From NCBI GenBank assembly GCA_963971225.1, contig OZ020268.1:50270404-50334403 (forward strand): a stretch of 64,000 nucleotides of DNA. The letters run 5' to 3'. Below, piece after piece: positions 34,045-45,551 of this stretch. Source of the DNA: Melieria omissa. Taxonomy: Eukaryota; Arthropoda; Insecta; Diptera; Ulidiidae. Position numbers and translations under genes: made by a program. The notes below the pieces were generated by a model that saw only the letters and a program-made list of their open reading frames with translations, searched no databases and was not told the origin of the DNA. Position 1 is the first letter of the stretch. Every line of letters starts with the position of its first letter.

Positions 34045-34534
34045 CTACTGCTGCACCGCTACCGTTTTTACTGCCGGCTTTTCCACATTCTCCGCCTCCT
34101 CTTTGGGCATATCCACGGAGATGGAGACAATGTGCTTTCCCGGTATCATTACGTTACCCAGCATGCGCGCATCTTTGCCCTCCTCCAGGTACTCGGCGCA
34201 TATGGACAACACCACATTCGCGTCCTTGTCAGTGCAATTGAAAAACCCAACCAGCACGCGTCCGTCCGTAATTACAACGCGAAAGGTCTTGCCCAGCCAG
34301 TTGCGCAGATTTGCACGGCCGGGAGTCAGTTCAGCGCACGCTACCTGCGTGGGCGCGTTCGTGGTAATGTTATTAAAGCGCGGGGTCAGCGTAGTTGTGC
34401 TGCTGCTAGCTGGCACTGGAGGTGGCACTTCCTTTGAAGAAATGACAAAGAATGTAGGGGAATGTTTAGCTTTTTGTTATTGGTGCAGTTACCTCGTATT
34501 TTTCCACATTGTCATATAAGCTGTGATCACTCAT
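34045..34534 (-). CDS. NatC auxiliary subunit NAA38 (LSMD1)
   Basis: Two exons on the minus strand: 34534-34493 (MSDHSLYDNVEKYE) and 34431-34045, with a 61-bp intron (GAG|gtaact ... caaag|GAA, phase 0). Total 142 residues. The Sm-like domain starts at about RANLRNWLGKTFRVVITDGR and has the Sm1 feature DGRVLVGFFNCTDKDANVVL and Sm2-like GNVMIPGKHIVSI. NAA38 is the small subunit of the NatC N-terminal acetyltransferase (with NAA30 and NAA35), acting on nascent chains at the ribosome. The start was chosen because the second exon lacks a good ATG and the first exon supplies one with clean splice sites. It is convergent with COA6 and divergent from cinnamon. Confidence 0.95.
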
Positions 34535-35250
34535 TGTTGTTGTTGCAACTGTGCGTGTACAAGGTGATTTAAATTTTTATGAAACTTTCATTAATTTCGC
34601 TTTAACTAATTTAGAAATTTTAAGCTTGCTTCAAAATAAAGAAATGCCAAAGTTGTCAATCAGCTATTGGTGACCACAGCTACAGGGTTGCATGTCAGCG
34701 TACTAAACTGATAAGGTTTTAAGTAAGTATATTTTCTCTGTATTAACTGCCACAATAAATAGAATTGATTTATTGGCTCACGTAAACAAAGATTTTTATA
34801 AAAATACATTTATAAAGTACAGATTTCACTGTTGACATCAATATTATTCGCTATAGACCTACACAACGTTTCAACCCAGCCTAACCTTTTCTTAACATCG
34901 ATTCAATGTTTCTGTAACTCTGCCTTATTTTATTCCTATCTTGTATCATACAAGCTATGGCAACTGATAACAGTTGGATTGTCTTTCCAAACATCGTCAC
35001 TTTCGTTTCATGCGCCGGAAAGCAATGATCATTGCCGGAAAGCGTACAATACCACACGCGTAAAGTCGTTGTTGTCCCTATTGACCGGGAGATAATAGAA
35101 GGCCGTCCCGATAAGATTAAGTGTCATCACTAGCGCATTGTTATTGTTGTGTGTGCCGCTATTGCCAAGGTTGTTATGGTTTTGTTATTCACCTGAATTG
35201 AACACCGCAAATAGTTGCCGAAATAATCATTTAAGCACAACGCCAGTGAG
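34535..35250. promoter_or_regulatory. divergent promoter region NAA38 / cinnamon
   Basis: 716 bp separate the two start codons. A perfect 14-bp palindrome gcaatgatcattgc (35022-35035) is framed by two ccggaaa repeats. No TATA box is convincing; a bidirectional housekeeping promoter is an inference. Confidence 0.4.
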
Positions 35251-37692
35251 ATGAGTGAAATCGTGTTTGCCGTATTAACTGGTGAGCGCAAATTAAAATT
35301 TTCCAGCAAATTAAAAAGTTAATATAATCGCATCTTATTATCCGGCCTATGAAACACCTGTTACAGTCAGCGATACGTGCCACCAGGATGCCAGCAAGGA
35401 TCGTAGCGGCCCCCGACTGGCAACACTCATACGCGAATCCTTCAACAATGCGCGCGTCCTAACAGCCATAGTGCCGGACGAACACAATCAAATTCAGGCC
35501 AAGCTGCGCGCTTGGGTAGCGCAACGTGGACCCAGCGTCAGCGCCATTTTTACAACCGGCGGCACAGGCTTCGCTCCGCGTGACGTCACGCCCGAAGCCA
35601 CCAAACCAGTGCTGGACAAGCAGTGCCCACAGCTGGCCATGTACATAGCGCAGGTCTCGCTGCAGAAGACCAAATTTGCCGCACTGTCGCGCGGTCTGTG
35701 TGGCATTGCGGGCAGCACGCTGATACTGAATTTTCCGGGCAGTGAGAAGGCCGTTGTAGAGTGCTTTGAAGTTGTGTGCGATTTGCTGCCGCATGCGTTA
35801 CAGCTAATTGGCAACGATCTGCCGCTGGTGCGACGCGTTCACTCGGACCTGCAAGGCCAGGTGGGCACAGTGCTGCAAGCGCAACCGACGCTCGGGCATG
35901 TGTGTCCGCACAAGACGGGCACTAACGATGGCCGGGATCGCAATTCGCCGTTTCCCATGATTGATATGGCGCAGGCGCTGCAAATAGTTTTCCAATCAGT
36001 GCAACAACGACGCGAAGTAGCGCACCTACTGGCAGAACTGTTGGTGCCCGTGGATATACCGCCGTTCCGTGCCTCTATAAAAGACGGATATGCCATGAAG
36101 TCTAGTGGCTTTTCCGGTACCAAAAAGGTGCTGGGTTGCATAGCGGCAGGCGATGAGGTGAGTAGCTCACGTTTCACAAAAGCAGACACTTGAAAATCCT
36201 TAACTTTTTTGCAGATTGCTATGCATCAGTTGCAGGAGGATGAATGCTTTAAGATTAATACGGGCGCACCGCTGCCACACTATGCCGACTGTGTGGTGCA
36301 GGTAGAGGACACAAAGCTGCTGAAAACCAAGAAGAACGGCGAGGAGGATTTGGTAGAAATACTAGTGGAACCGAAGGCCAATCTTGACATACGGTAATGC
36401 ACGCTTTTCGCAAATTACCGACTTATTTTTATCAAATTGATTTTACATATTTTCACGACGCAGACCGATTGGCTCAGACTTGCGTAAAGGCAGCCAGCTG
36501 TTCCCCTCGGCAGATCACTCGGCTGTGATCATAAATTCAATTCTTGCCTCCGTTGGCAGTGCATCGAGTATTCTGAAGAAACCCCGAATAGCCATTGTCT
36601 CCACGGGCAGCGAACTATTAGCGCCGGAGCAGCAGGACGAGGCATGTAAGATTTACGATTCCAACACCACAATGCTGGAGGAGCTGCTGATCTACTTTGG
36701 CTTCGAGTGCACACAAAAACTGGTACTGAGCGATGAGTAAGTGGCGCTGAAAGAGCGCATTCAGCTGAGCTGAAGACAAAATTGTAGACAAAAATCCTCT
36801 TGTGACCCTCTTGCAGATTTGATATTGTAAAGTCCAAAATTGCCGAACTATTCAGAGCTGTGGACTTTGTTGTCTGCAGTGGCGGTGTTTCCATGGGCGA
36901 TAAGGATTACATCAAACCGGCACTGGAGAAGCTGGACTTTAAAATTAAATTTGGCCGCGTCAACATGAAGCCAGGGTAAAACAAACTAATGGTGTATGAC
37001 TTGCGTGCATAACACGTTCCACCAAAAGTCTGTGTTGATTTACATTTTGCTATATTGCAAAGTCGATTCAAGTATGCAGTTTCAATAAATTTATTGTTTT
37101 TAATTGCAGCAAACCAATGACCTTCGCTACATGTGGGGAAAAATACTTCTTCGGTCTGCCCGGCAATCCTGTGTCTGCCTTTGTATGTTTTCATCTGTTT
37201 GTGCTGCCAGCGGTTCGTTGGTTCACCGGCTGGGAACGTGACAAGTGCGAATTGGCAACGCTGCCAGTGACGGTGAGATATTTGCTCATGTTTTCATATA
37301 TTCAAATTAATTTAATTACTAAAAGTATTTCAAACATTTAACTGCAATTTTTAATAAATTATTTTGCATCTCATTGTAGCTGCAAAACGATAGCATTTCC
37401 TTGGATCCCCGCCCCGAATATGTGCGCGCTTCAGTGACCAGCAAAAATGGACGTCTATACGCCTCCGTCAATGGCAGTCAGGTCTGAGTTCTTTTTAAAT
37501 TTTTTATCAAAAATCTAACCTAACTTTTTTGTTACATTCCTGACGCAGATGAGCAGCCGCTTGCAGAGCATTGTGGGTGCCGATGTGCTGGTCCATCTGC
37601 CAGGCCGTACCCAAACCAAACCGTGCGCCGTTGCGGGCGATGTGTATCGCGCCTCCATACTGCGCTATGATTTCATTTCAAAATATGAATGA
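35251..37692 (+). CDS. molybdenum cofactor synthesis protein cinnamon (gephyrin homologue)
   Basis: Eight exons, all with GT/AG sites and consistent phases: 35251-35281, 35367-36157, 36215-36393, 36464-36736, 36817-36975, 37110-37272, 37380-37481 and 37549-37692; 613 residues. The N-terminal MogA-like domain adenylates molybdopterin (VSDTC near 11-15; TGGTGFAPRD at 74-83). The C-terminal MoeA-like domain inserts molybdate (DGYAMKS; TGSELL; SGGVSMGDKDY at 446-456; GLPGNPVSAF at 493-502). A linker joins them as in gephyrin. Product: Moco for xanthine dehydrogenase, aldehyde oxidase and sulphite oxidase, in the cytosol. The start codon sits before a very short first exon whose G joins TC to restore the V of the AVLTVSD motif. 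All key motifs are intact, so it should be active. Confidence 0.97.
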
Positions 37693-38675
37693 GCATAGCT
37701 CAATGTAATCTCCACTATAGACGCAAGTTATTTATTCGCATATTTTCGGAATGCTGCTACTTACTCATACATGCAATCAGCGAACTACATAATCGTCAAA
37801 TTTGCTGAACACTTGTCTTAGTACAGTAAACTCCCATACTTACGTCATATGCAGCCGATGTCCAATATTAACGAACAAAGCATGAGGTGTCAGCGAGAAA
37901 AATACATACACATTAGAATATTATATGATTTTAATCGCACAATTTTACAAAAAAAAAAGGAAAGCAATATACTCAATGCTTTTTGTTAGATTGAGCGTTT
38001 TTATAATTATCTTTATTTTGAATTCGATACAAATAATTTATTGTATTCTTGTGGTGGCCAAATAGTTTATTTATGTAACAAAAAAAATATAAAATAATAT
38101 AAAAACGTAAATATAGAGAGTTTTATTATATACAAACAAATAAAATAAAAATTGTTGTTTTTATTTCACTGTCATTTTGCACGAAGAGCGTGTGGAAATT
38201 CTGCAAACAAGGCAATTGAAAATATGCAAAGATGTTAAAAACAGGTTGTGGCACTTTGCAGATTTGAAAAAGTTGAAACTCGAATTTAAAAGTTCAAGGA
38301 GTGTTTCTTCATCTACATTTGAAATTAGAAAAGTATTAAGCAATTATTGACTATGTAGAAGCGTTCAAAAAACCCATGTTAAATACATTCTGAAACGTGT
38401 AAAATTCGTCGTTAAAAATATTCGAACTGCACTTGAGAGTTGAGTAATTAAAACTTGCATTCCTCATTCCCTTTTTCAACAGCTTCCCCTGTTATTTTCT
38501 TTAAAAAACCTCAATTAAGCTCCACATAACCGGCAACAGTTAAGAAAATTGTTTTGCCTATGCTTTTTTGATGCATTTTTCACCAAGAAAACAATTTTGG
38601 AGTGTCCCCAAATTATGTTCTTATACTGTTTCTCTATTCCTCACGCACCGCTCCAGCGCACTTCGCTGCACCTGC
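37693..38675. other. convergent spacer between cinnamon and SDR gene
   Basis: AT-rich 3' flanks of the two tail-to-tail genes. No further gene seen. Confidence 0.4.
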
Positions 38676-39714
38676 TTAGACTCGCTGCACGCTGCGTCTT
38701 ACTCCATCGCTGAGTTTCGTCATTCGCAGTGACGATCGACATGGCAACAAGAGATTCAATCGGCTACTGGCCACCGTAAGTGGGTAACGCTCCTGTGGTA
38801 TGGCATCCCATAAGGCCCGCTCGATCGCCTGCAGAGCAGCGCTGCTGAGCACGTTTGCTGTGTACTGCATTGGCGCCCCTTCGCTATCGGCCACCACTGC
38901 AATAAACAATAAAGGCTCAAAACAATCATACCTTATTACACTCATAATTACACTAATTGCGCTCACCGTGCGGTTCTGGCGCTTTGTACAGCGCCTCGGC
39001 CGGTATACCGCACGTGTCCAGTGCCACCACTTTCACGCCGTACGTTTGCAATTCCTTGCGTAACTCCTCGGCGCACTTCTCCACTGCCACACGTGACGCA
39101 TTGAACGCCACCAGACCCTCGCAACCATTGCCCGCACCAGCGCCCAAATAAATCAAACGTCCGCGTGTTGGCCGCAAGAAACCCAAAAACGCCTTGGCCA
39201 CACGCAGCGAGCCGAGTATGTTCGTCTTCAGCATGTGCTCCCACAGCTGCACGTCTTGCTGCTCGACGCGACCGCGAAACAGGCTGCCGCTCGTATTGAT
39301 GACGGCAGCAATGCCGCGCTCGCCGGCGTTTAGATGCGCACCCATACTGTTGGTGGTCTCGCGCAGCACATCCTCGCGTGTCACATCCAACTGCATTGGT
39401 ATGACAATGCCGCGCACCGGCTCGTCGCAGCAGTCGCGCATCTTCACCCAGTTGTTGAGCAGTTTGGCCGGCAGCGAATCGTGCGGATCCTTCATGCCGG
39501 CAAAGACGCGACAACCCTTGTTGGCCAGGTGCGTGCACAGCTGCAGGCCGAGCGCCGTGTCGGCGCTGGTGACTAGCACCGTACCCGGTTGCGCTTCGGC
39601 AGCGTTGTTCGTATCATCGCGCACCTTGCAGATGAGATAAATGAGTAGCGCGCCGGCAATGGAGAAGAGCGCCAGCAGCTGAAAGGCCAGTACCAATGCG
39701 GTCATTGGCTCCAT
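38676..39714 (-). CDS. membrane-anchored SDR-family protein with degenerate catalytic motifs
   Basis: Minus-strand exons 39714-38967 and 38896-38676 (70-bp intron, CACG|gtgagc ... ttgcag|TG, phase 1), 322 residues. An N-terminal helix (about 5-27) is followed by a short-chain dehydrogenase fold related to the BDH/RDH/HSD17B group (LDVTREDV, TNILG). The expected cofactor TGxxxGxG reads TSADTALG (49-56), NNAG reads INTSG, the catalytic Ser region reads LGAGAG (190-195) and YxxxK reads FNASR (204-208). The usual Tyr, Lys and Ser are thus all absent although the frame is intact. This suggests a non-catalytic or atypical protein, perhaps conserved in flies (from memory Drosophila CG8888 looks similar; unverified). 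A likely acceptor (gcttttccag) precedes the ATG, so a 5' UTR exon lies upstream. Confidence 0.9.
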
Positions 39715-40914
39715 TCTGACATTTCTGGAAAAGCAAATCAAAACCAAAAATGTTTATAAAATTGAGGTTAATGTGTTTCAGAGAGTATTTTTCTTATGTA
39801 AAATGTAAGAATTTATTGTCAATGTGAATAGATAAATAGAAATATGCAAAATAACTCCAGTTCCAACAACAAAAATGGGTAAAATGAAGTTGTAGGGTGA
39901 TTTTTCCTTTAGATTAGGTTAAGGTTGGACTCAGCAAAAGGCTTGCAACTTTCCACAGATAAAAAGAAACCCCTTAAGCTACGTATACCACTTTCAGAAT
40001 ATTTGGTTTGATGTGGGTATAAACACAATTTTCAATCTCACTTTGTGTCTCTGTCAGCTACACTTGTAGAAATTTTCAGCTGGGAGGCCATAGTAATAAG
40101 ACCCCTAAGTCTCTTGTTTCCGTATTAATCGCACTGAACTTTGATAAGTAATTTGTGTCCATAAAGATTACCAACAGTCTTCGCTAATAACCGAAAGACA
40201 AATCTCACTTAAATAAATGATTACGGCGCCCAATGACATAACCTAAAGCGAGCTCCATTTACCGTTTGTACTTCGTTGTACAAAATGCATTTCCGCTTTG
40301 CATTTCCTACTTTTACCAGTGTTGCCGCTGTGCAATGGTCAATGCAGCCATAACATTGGTGCACAGTGCCATAATTTGCCGTTTCGGGCGCATTTAAATT
40401 CAAAAAAAAGTGCAACGTGCTGGATGGGGCGCAATGGCCAGAAACGCCAACAGCGGCAACTCATTTACTAGCAGTCGCATGTTTTGCATACAAATGAACG
40501 TTCAAAATCAAATGTGTAAAACGTAGTAATTAATTTGAATGACTGCCAGCGTACAGGAATGAAGTTGGCTGCGATCGTTAAACAGCCGCTTAGTTAGACG
40601 CATTGCACAAAATTCGTACGTAACCAATATTTTGCGAAATGTAACAAAAAGTTGTATACAAGGCGAAAAATATGGAAAAATACGCGCGCGCGTAAAGAGT
40701 GAGCAGAAATGTTAGTTAATGCTAGTAAAGAAAGGAAGCAGGAAAAAACACTCCACGCGTATTGACGATTTGTGCATAAATCATAGAAGCGCCGCCGCTG
40801 CATTGTATGTGGCACAAGGCGTTGTGCCACACGCCATTCGGTGCGCCGCTTGGGCAGTTACACGCGGCTGACCACAGTGGAGCAGTGGAACAAGTACAGC
40901 CGGCCGCGCAACGA

Positions 40915-40960
40915 ATGCCAACGGAGCGCAGCAGTCCGCATGAATTGCGGAATGGCCAAG
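40915..40960 (+). CDS. possible short 5' coding exon (weak)
   Basis: ATG at 40915 (acgaATG) opens MPTERSSPHELRNGQ and meets a good donor AAG|gtacgg after 46 nt (phase 1). The surrounding 160 bp is unusually GC-rich for this region. No downstream exon could be linked, so it may be a first exon of a gene with a long intron, or chance. Confidence 0.2.
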
Positions 40961-41335
40961 GTACGGCGTTGTTGTTGTTGTTCTTCTTCTTATTGTTGTT
41001 TACTGTTTTGATTTTCTACGCTTTTATGCGATGCGTCTGCCGCATGTCAGTTGGTAGCTTTATTCGTTTGATTATTTGTTGTTGTTTTCTAATTAATATA
41101 CAATGCGTCCATTGGCCAAGGCGGAAAACAAAAATAAACTAAAAAAATTCATTATTATCACGTAATTTTACGTGTAAACAATAAAAAATAATATTATGAT
41201 TTTTCGCACTTTTCGAAATTGAAAAATTGAATACAGGTGAGTGTGTTGCTGTCGGTATTGGCCGACTTTTTATGCGCTGCACTACCGGTACGTTACTGTC
41301 TTGTAAAAAACTTTTCAACATCGTCATTCAAAATC

Positions 41336-41483
41336 GAAACCGAAACATTTGGCTTTTGTTAGGAAACAACATCATTTAGAGAAACATTTTAAAGGTTAGG
41401 TTAGGTTTCGGAACCGAAACGTTTGGCTTTTGTTAGGAAACAGAATCATTTAGAAAAACATTCTAAAGGTTAGGTTAGGTTTT
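41336..41483. repeat. 74-bp tandem duplication ending in ggttaggttagg
   Basis: Unit 41336-41409 repeats at 41410-41483 with a few substitutions: cgaaacatttggcttttgtt versus cgaaacgtttggcttttgtt, each ending aaaggttaggttagg. The TTAGG-like runs resemble the CCTAA tails of retroelements elsewhere in the window, read on the other strand. Confidence 0.85.
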
Positions 41484-43639
41484 GCAAAACCAGCGGCACT
41501 TCCATTAGAGGCCTGAAAAAGGTGGTGCAAGCTACTTCATAGAGGTGGAGAAATTTGCGACTGTATCTTAAAACTGATTCAGTTAATAGACCAAAATCGC
41601 CTTCTTGATGAAGTTTAGCTAGTTTGAGAGTTCAAGCTTCTGTTAAACCGGCCAGACTAGACAGGAACCTATATTCTAAAAAGCGACAGTGGCGTTCTTG
41701 TAGAGCGTTTTCGAAGCAGTTTGTAGACTAAAAACTATAAAAATTGTAGACTTTATGTGAAGCATGGGTGGGTTTAGGTTTTCGAAGCGACGAAATGCCG
41801 AACAGGGCGTTTTTATTCAATTGTTTGTACTTGCAAACAATTTTTGACTTTTGTGGTTCTATTTCCATATGAACATCTGCAACATAAAGAATTAAAGCCA
41901 TTGTTGTAAGATAAGAGTTTTTCTCTAAAAATGCTTATATCTAAGTACAATGGTTCTAGGCCAACTCCTTTATCCTTCTTTGATGCAGACTTGATACCAA
42001 ACTGAATATACCCTGACACCTCAATGCAGCGTATACAATAAATAAATAATAAAACTTAGCTACGGTAACGAATTAAATTCACATTTCGTGCAACATTGCA
42101 AAATTGTGAATAATTGTTGTTTTTTTCGTAAGCACTTTTGAACGTTTGTGAAAGTGGCCAGCTGTCAGCTGTGAACCAATTCAGTGAAGCACAAATGGCA
42201 ACGAAATTGTTTGCGCAAAACATTTCCGATTTGAATCAGTGCATACTATATTTTTAAATCAAACCAAGTATCAAGTAGGAAGAAGAAAAAGAAATGGCTT
42301 CAAGCGTTATTTGAAAAAACTTACCACAAGCCGATTGTGACAACATTATGACGCACACAATATTTCAATGCAGTCATGCAATCAGTCTTGAAAAAACATA
42401 TAATATCAACAACAATTTGTATGGAACTGCTGAGTTTTCAATAGTTGCCATGAAAATTACAACTTTCAAAACTATGAAACTATGCGCTGCCACTTGACAT
42501 ATGAATGTCACTTTGTGATCAACTGAAATGTAACACATTGTATGCGTACACTGCAACTTGCAGGTTGTCCATTGCCATAACGCAGTTGTTATTACTAATC
42601 TCGTCGTCCCATTAACACAATTCCGCACCAGCAGACAATTCCAATTTCCAATTTTAATTCGCATGTGGCTCCAGACTGTGCGACTCCGGCCGTAAGCACA
42701 CGCACCGCGTCAACTTGCCATCTCACACTCGGCACACACATCCGCAACGCGGTGCAACGACAATGCAGCGCAGTGCGTTGTCTTCGATGCTGTTAGCGCT
42801 TCCCCGTACGGCCAGCAACGGTCAAGATGCCGCTGCAGTTCGTTGTGTTATTTGGGACGTGTGTGCGCCACTGTCAACTTTGAACGTTGTTTTGATTAGA
42901 AACTGAACGTAATGCAAAAACACGAATTGAAATTGGAGATTTGTGCTTATCAAAAAGCGGTTGCGAGCTTTTCACTTTGATTAAAATATTTCCGGGAATT
43001 AACTCAGAAAATGAAAAATTAAACTTTATTTCTCAAAGTTGATGTTGTAGGGAATCTTCTGGTTTATCTATCTTCTATAATAGTTTAACACTTACAGCCA
43101 TATCTCTTCTAGTTTAGAAGTTTGATACTTTTAAAGTTTTTGTTCTCACTAATTCACTTTCGTTGGAGTAGCAATGACTTTCGACCCATTTTACACAGCT
43201 GCCGACCTTTTCTAGCAAATGTGCCACAGTAAAGCCCTCTAGCTGTTATGGTTTAGAAGTTACAGACATATCCAAGATGGTAAATTTTAAGCCTTATCTC
43301 TTCAAAGTTGCAGGCATTTAAAGTTTTTCTTCTGACTTTTTCACTTTTCGTTGAGATAGCGAGGGATGATTGGGTCTTGAATGAATCTTGGAATGAAGAT
43401 CCGCATTCTCAAGTTATCATGCATAAAAAATAAAATTTGGTCTCCACATCAGTCACCGATTTGTGAAAATTGTTCATAATAATTCTTAAAAAAACCATTA
43501 TAATTCTGTAAAACCGGTTATTGGCAAAAACAAAAACTCTCAAATTCCTTTCCAAATACTTAATACGTATGAATGCTCATTCGGTTCGGCGTTTGTTTGC
43601 GTGTTTTGTGTGTTTTAATTAATGCCGAATTTGGTCTCG

Positions 43640-44986
43640 AAAAGTCAATTAAGAAATTATGTTGCATTTCAATTTATTTCAATTTCAAACTATCGCCCAA
43701 TTTCGAAACTTTCAACCGTGTCAAAATTGTTTGAAGTAATTGTGAAGGAATACTTGGTTTTTCCTCTCTCTAGAATTATCTCCCTTAATCAGCATGGATT
43801 CATCGCTGGCCGGTCCACAGTAACTAACCTAGCTGTTTTCACTGAATACTGCTTCTCAGCTTTTGAAGAGAGACTTCAAGTTGACACTATTTACACTGAT
43901 TTCTCGAAAGCTTTTGACAAAGTATCACACATACTTCTTACTTTGAAATTGGAGAGGCTTGGTTTTCATTCTTCTTTCTTGAAATGGATACACTCTTACC
44001 TATGTGGTAGATTTTGCCATGTTGTTGTGGATAGCATAAAGTCGAAGTCTTTTGCTGTCACATCTGGTGTTCCGCAAGGAAGCATCCTTGGGCCGTTATT
44101 TTTTCTGTTGTTTATAAACGATATCGAGTCTTGCTTTTGCAACACAAATTTCCTTTTGTATGCAGATGATCTTAAGATCTTTCTTAAAACTCGCTGTGTT
44201 AGTGATGTGGCACGTATTCAAACTGACTTGGATAGTCTGAATATCTGGTGCCTAAAAAATCACTTAGCTCTTAATGTTAAAAAATGCTATCACATAACCT
44301 TTTCGAAATTGAATAATAATACTCACACTTTTTTTTCCATTGCAAATAATCGCCTTAAAGATGTTAATGAGATATCCGACTTGGGAGTACTGCTCGACTC
44401 CAAATTGACGTTTGTCAATCACATAAATAATATAATCCCTAAAGCATATGCTATGTTAGCCTTTATACGTCGAAACTGCTCTGATTTTAAGGACCCCTAT
44501 ACATACAAGCTTCTATACTCTGCTTTCGTGAGGTCCAGGCTAGAATACGCTGCTTTTATTTGGAATCCGTTCTATGCTGTTCATATTAATCGCCTCGAAA
44601 GAGTACAGAAGAAATTTCTAAAATTTGCCCTATTCTCACTAAATTTTCATGAACCGATTCCTTCGTATAAGTCACGTTGCTTACTTATAAATTTGAAATC
44701 ATTAGAATCGAGGCGCATGGTAAATTCATTATTATTCGTATATGACGTCATTTGTGGCAGTACCAAGTGCCCTGCTTTACTTAGTCTTATAAACTTCTTC
44801 GTTCCAATCAGAACTACTCGCACAAATAAATTATTTGTAGTAAAGCATTACAAGACGAACTATGCTTATAATCAACCGCTTGCTAGATCATTAATGCAAT
44901 TAAATAATTTGGCTTGCAGCAATGATGTCGATTTCTCCATTCCAAAACCAAAATTTAAAGAATTAATTAATATGTTTTTTACTTAG
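43640..44986 (+). CDS. reverse transcriptase, partial ORF2 of LINE
   Basis: About 448 open residues, no stop until TAG at 44984. RT blocks in order: SNYRPISKLSTVSKLFE, LNQHGFIAGRSTVTNL, TDFSKAFDKVSH, SGVPQGSILGPLFFLLFIND, the YADD active site (near 44160), then the thumb with RSRLEYAAFIWNPF and RLERVQKKFLKFAL. The ATG at 43622 lies in or next to flanking DNA and is probably not a natural start. All visible RT catalytic motifs are intact, which points to a relatively young copy, but without endonuclease it cannot be autonomous. Clade (CR1 or Jockey group) is inferred from motif style. Confidence 0.88.
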   Translation, partial: KSQLRNYVAFQFISISNYRPISKLSTVSKLFEVIVKEYLVFPLSRIISLNQHGFIAGRSTVTNLAVFTEYCFSAFEERLQVDTIYTDFSKAFDKVSHILLTLKLERLGFHSSFLKWIHSYLCGRFCHVVVDSIKSKSFAVTSGVPQGSILGPLFFLLFINDIESCFCNTNFLLYADDLKIFLKTRCVSDVARIQTDLDSLNIWCLKNHLALNVKKCYHITFSKLNNNTHTFFSIANNRLKDVNEISDLGVLLDSKLTFVNHINNIIPKAYAMLAFIRRNCSDFKDPYTYKLLYSAFVRSRLEYAAFIWNPFYAVHINRLERVQKKFLKFALFSLNFHEPIPSYKSRCLLINLKSLESRRMVNSLLFVYDVICGSTKCPALLSLINFFVPIRTTRTNKLFVVKHYKTNYAYNQPLARSLMQLNNLACSNDVDFSIPKPKFKELINMFFT

Positions 44987-45087
44987 CTCAATTGTTATTC
45001 TAATTCTTAAGTTATGTTACTTTTTGTATTTTTTCTAGCCTGTAGATATTTTTGTATTTCGATTGGCTTAAATAAATAAATAAATTT
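43640..45087 (+). mobile_element. 5'-truncated non-LTR retrotransposon (CR1/Jockey-type)
   Basis: Reverse-transcriptase frame followed by a ~80-bp 3' UTR and a (TAAA)n tail at about 45069-45087. The endonuclease and start of ORF2 are missing. I could not find a target duplication. The errantivirus LTR begins only 110 bp beyond the tail. Confidence 0.85.
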
Positions 45088-45197
45088 AGCCCGCTATATG
45101 TTTTTTATTGTTTTTCATAGTACAATGCGATTGTTGTTGCCGCTCTTCTGCTGCGACCATTTTTGTGTTTGTCACACTTGTGTGATATAATTGTGTA

Positions 45198-45433
45198 AAT
45201 AATGTACACACGTCCTTCTTTTTAGATAGCTGAGTTTATTCTGACCAGTTTCTTAAAATTAACTTATAGTGAAGCCTTAAGCTACTTGCGCAACAAACGG
45301 CAAAACTGCATTTCAAGGGCAAGGTGTCGTATGACATCTGCACTTGAAAATGCAATTTCGTGCATTCGTTGTTTGGCGTGTGAATCTGCAATTCAGCATA
45401 TTCACGCGCCAACATTCGTTACTATACGTTACT
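45198..45433 (-). repeat. 3' LTR of errantivirus
   Basis: 236 bp, begins AGTAACGTATAG and ends GTACATTATT on the minus strand. I read no difference from the copy at 51419-51654. Confidence 0.95.
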
Positions 45434-45447
45434 CCTCCTTTCCCTAG
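45434..45447 (-). other. polypurine tract
   Basis: On the minus strand ctagggaaaggagg directly abuts the 3' LTR; this is the usual position of the plus-strand primer. Confidence 0.8.
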
Positions 45448-45551
45448 AAAAGTTCGTGTCCTCACGAACTGATAAATTTAATTTGGTTAAATTACAAAAA
45501 ATTTAAAATATTAATATTTAAACAAAATTTGTTTCTCTTTTTAGAAACGAC

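Larger units (their letters stand above)
39750..43600. other. intergenic, no confident gene
   Basis: Mostly AT-rich spacer. GC rises at 40800-40960, where a possible short exon is listed separately. A 74-bp duplication sits at 41336-41483. The other frames are short and lack domains. Confidence 0.45.

Noticed and set aside
39194..39640. 148-residue plus-strand frame
   Set aside because: Antisense shadow of the SDR gene.
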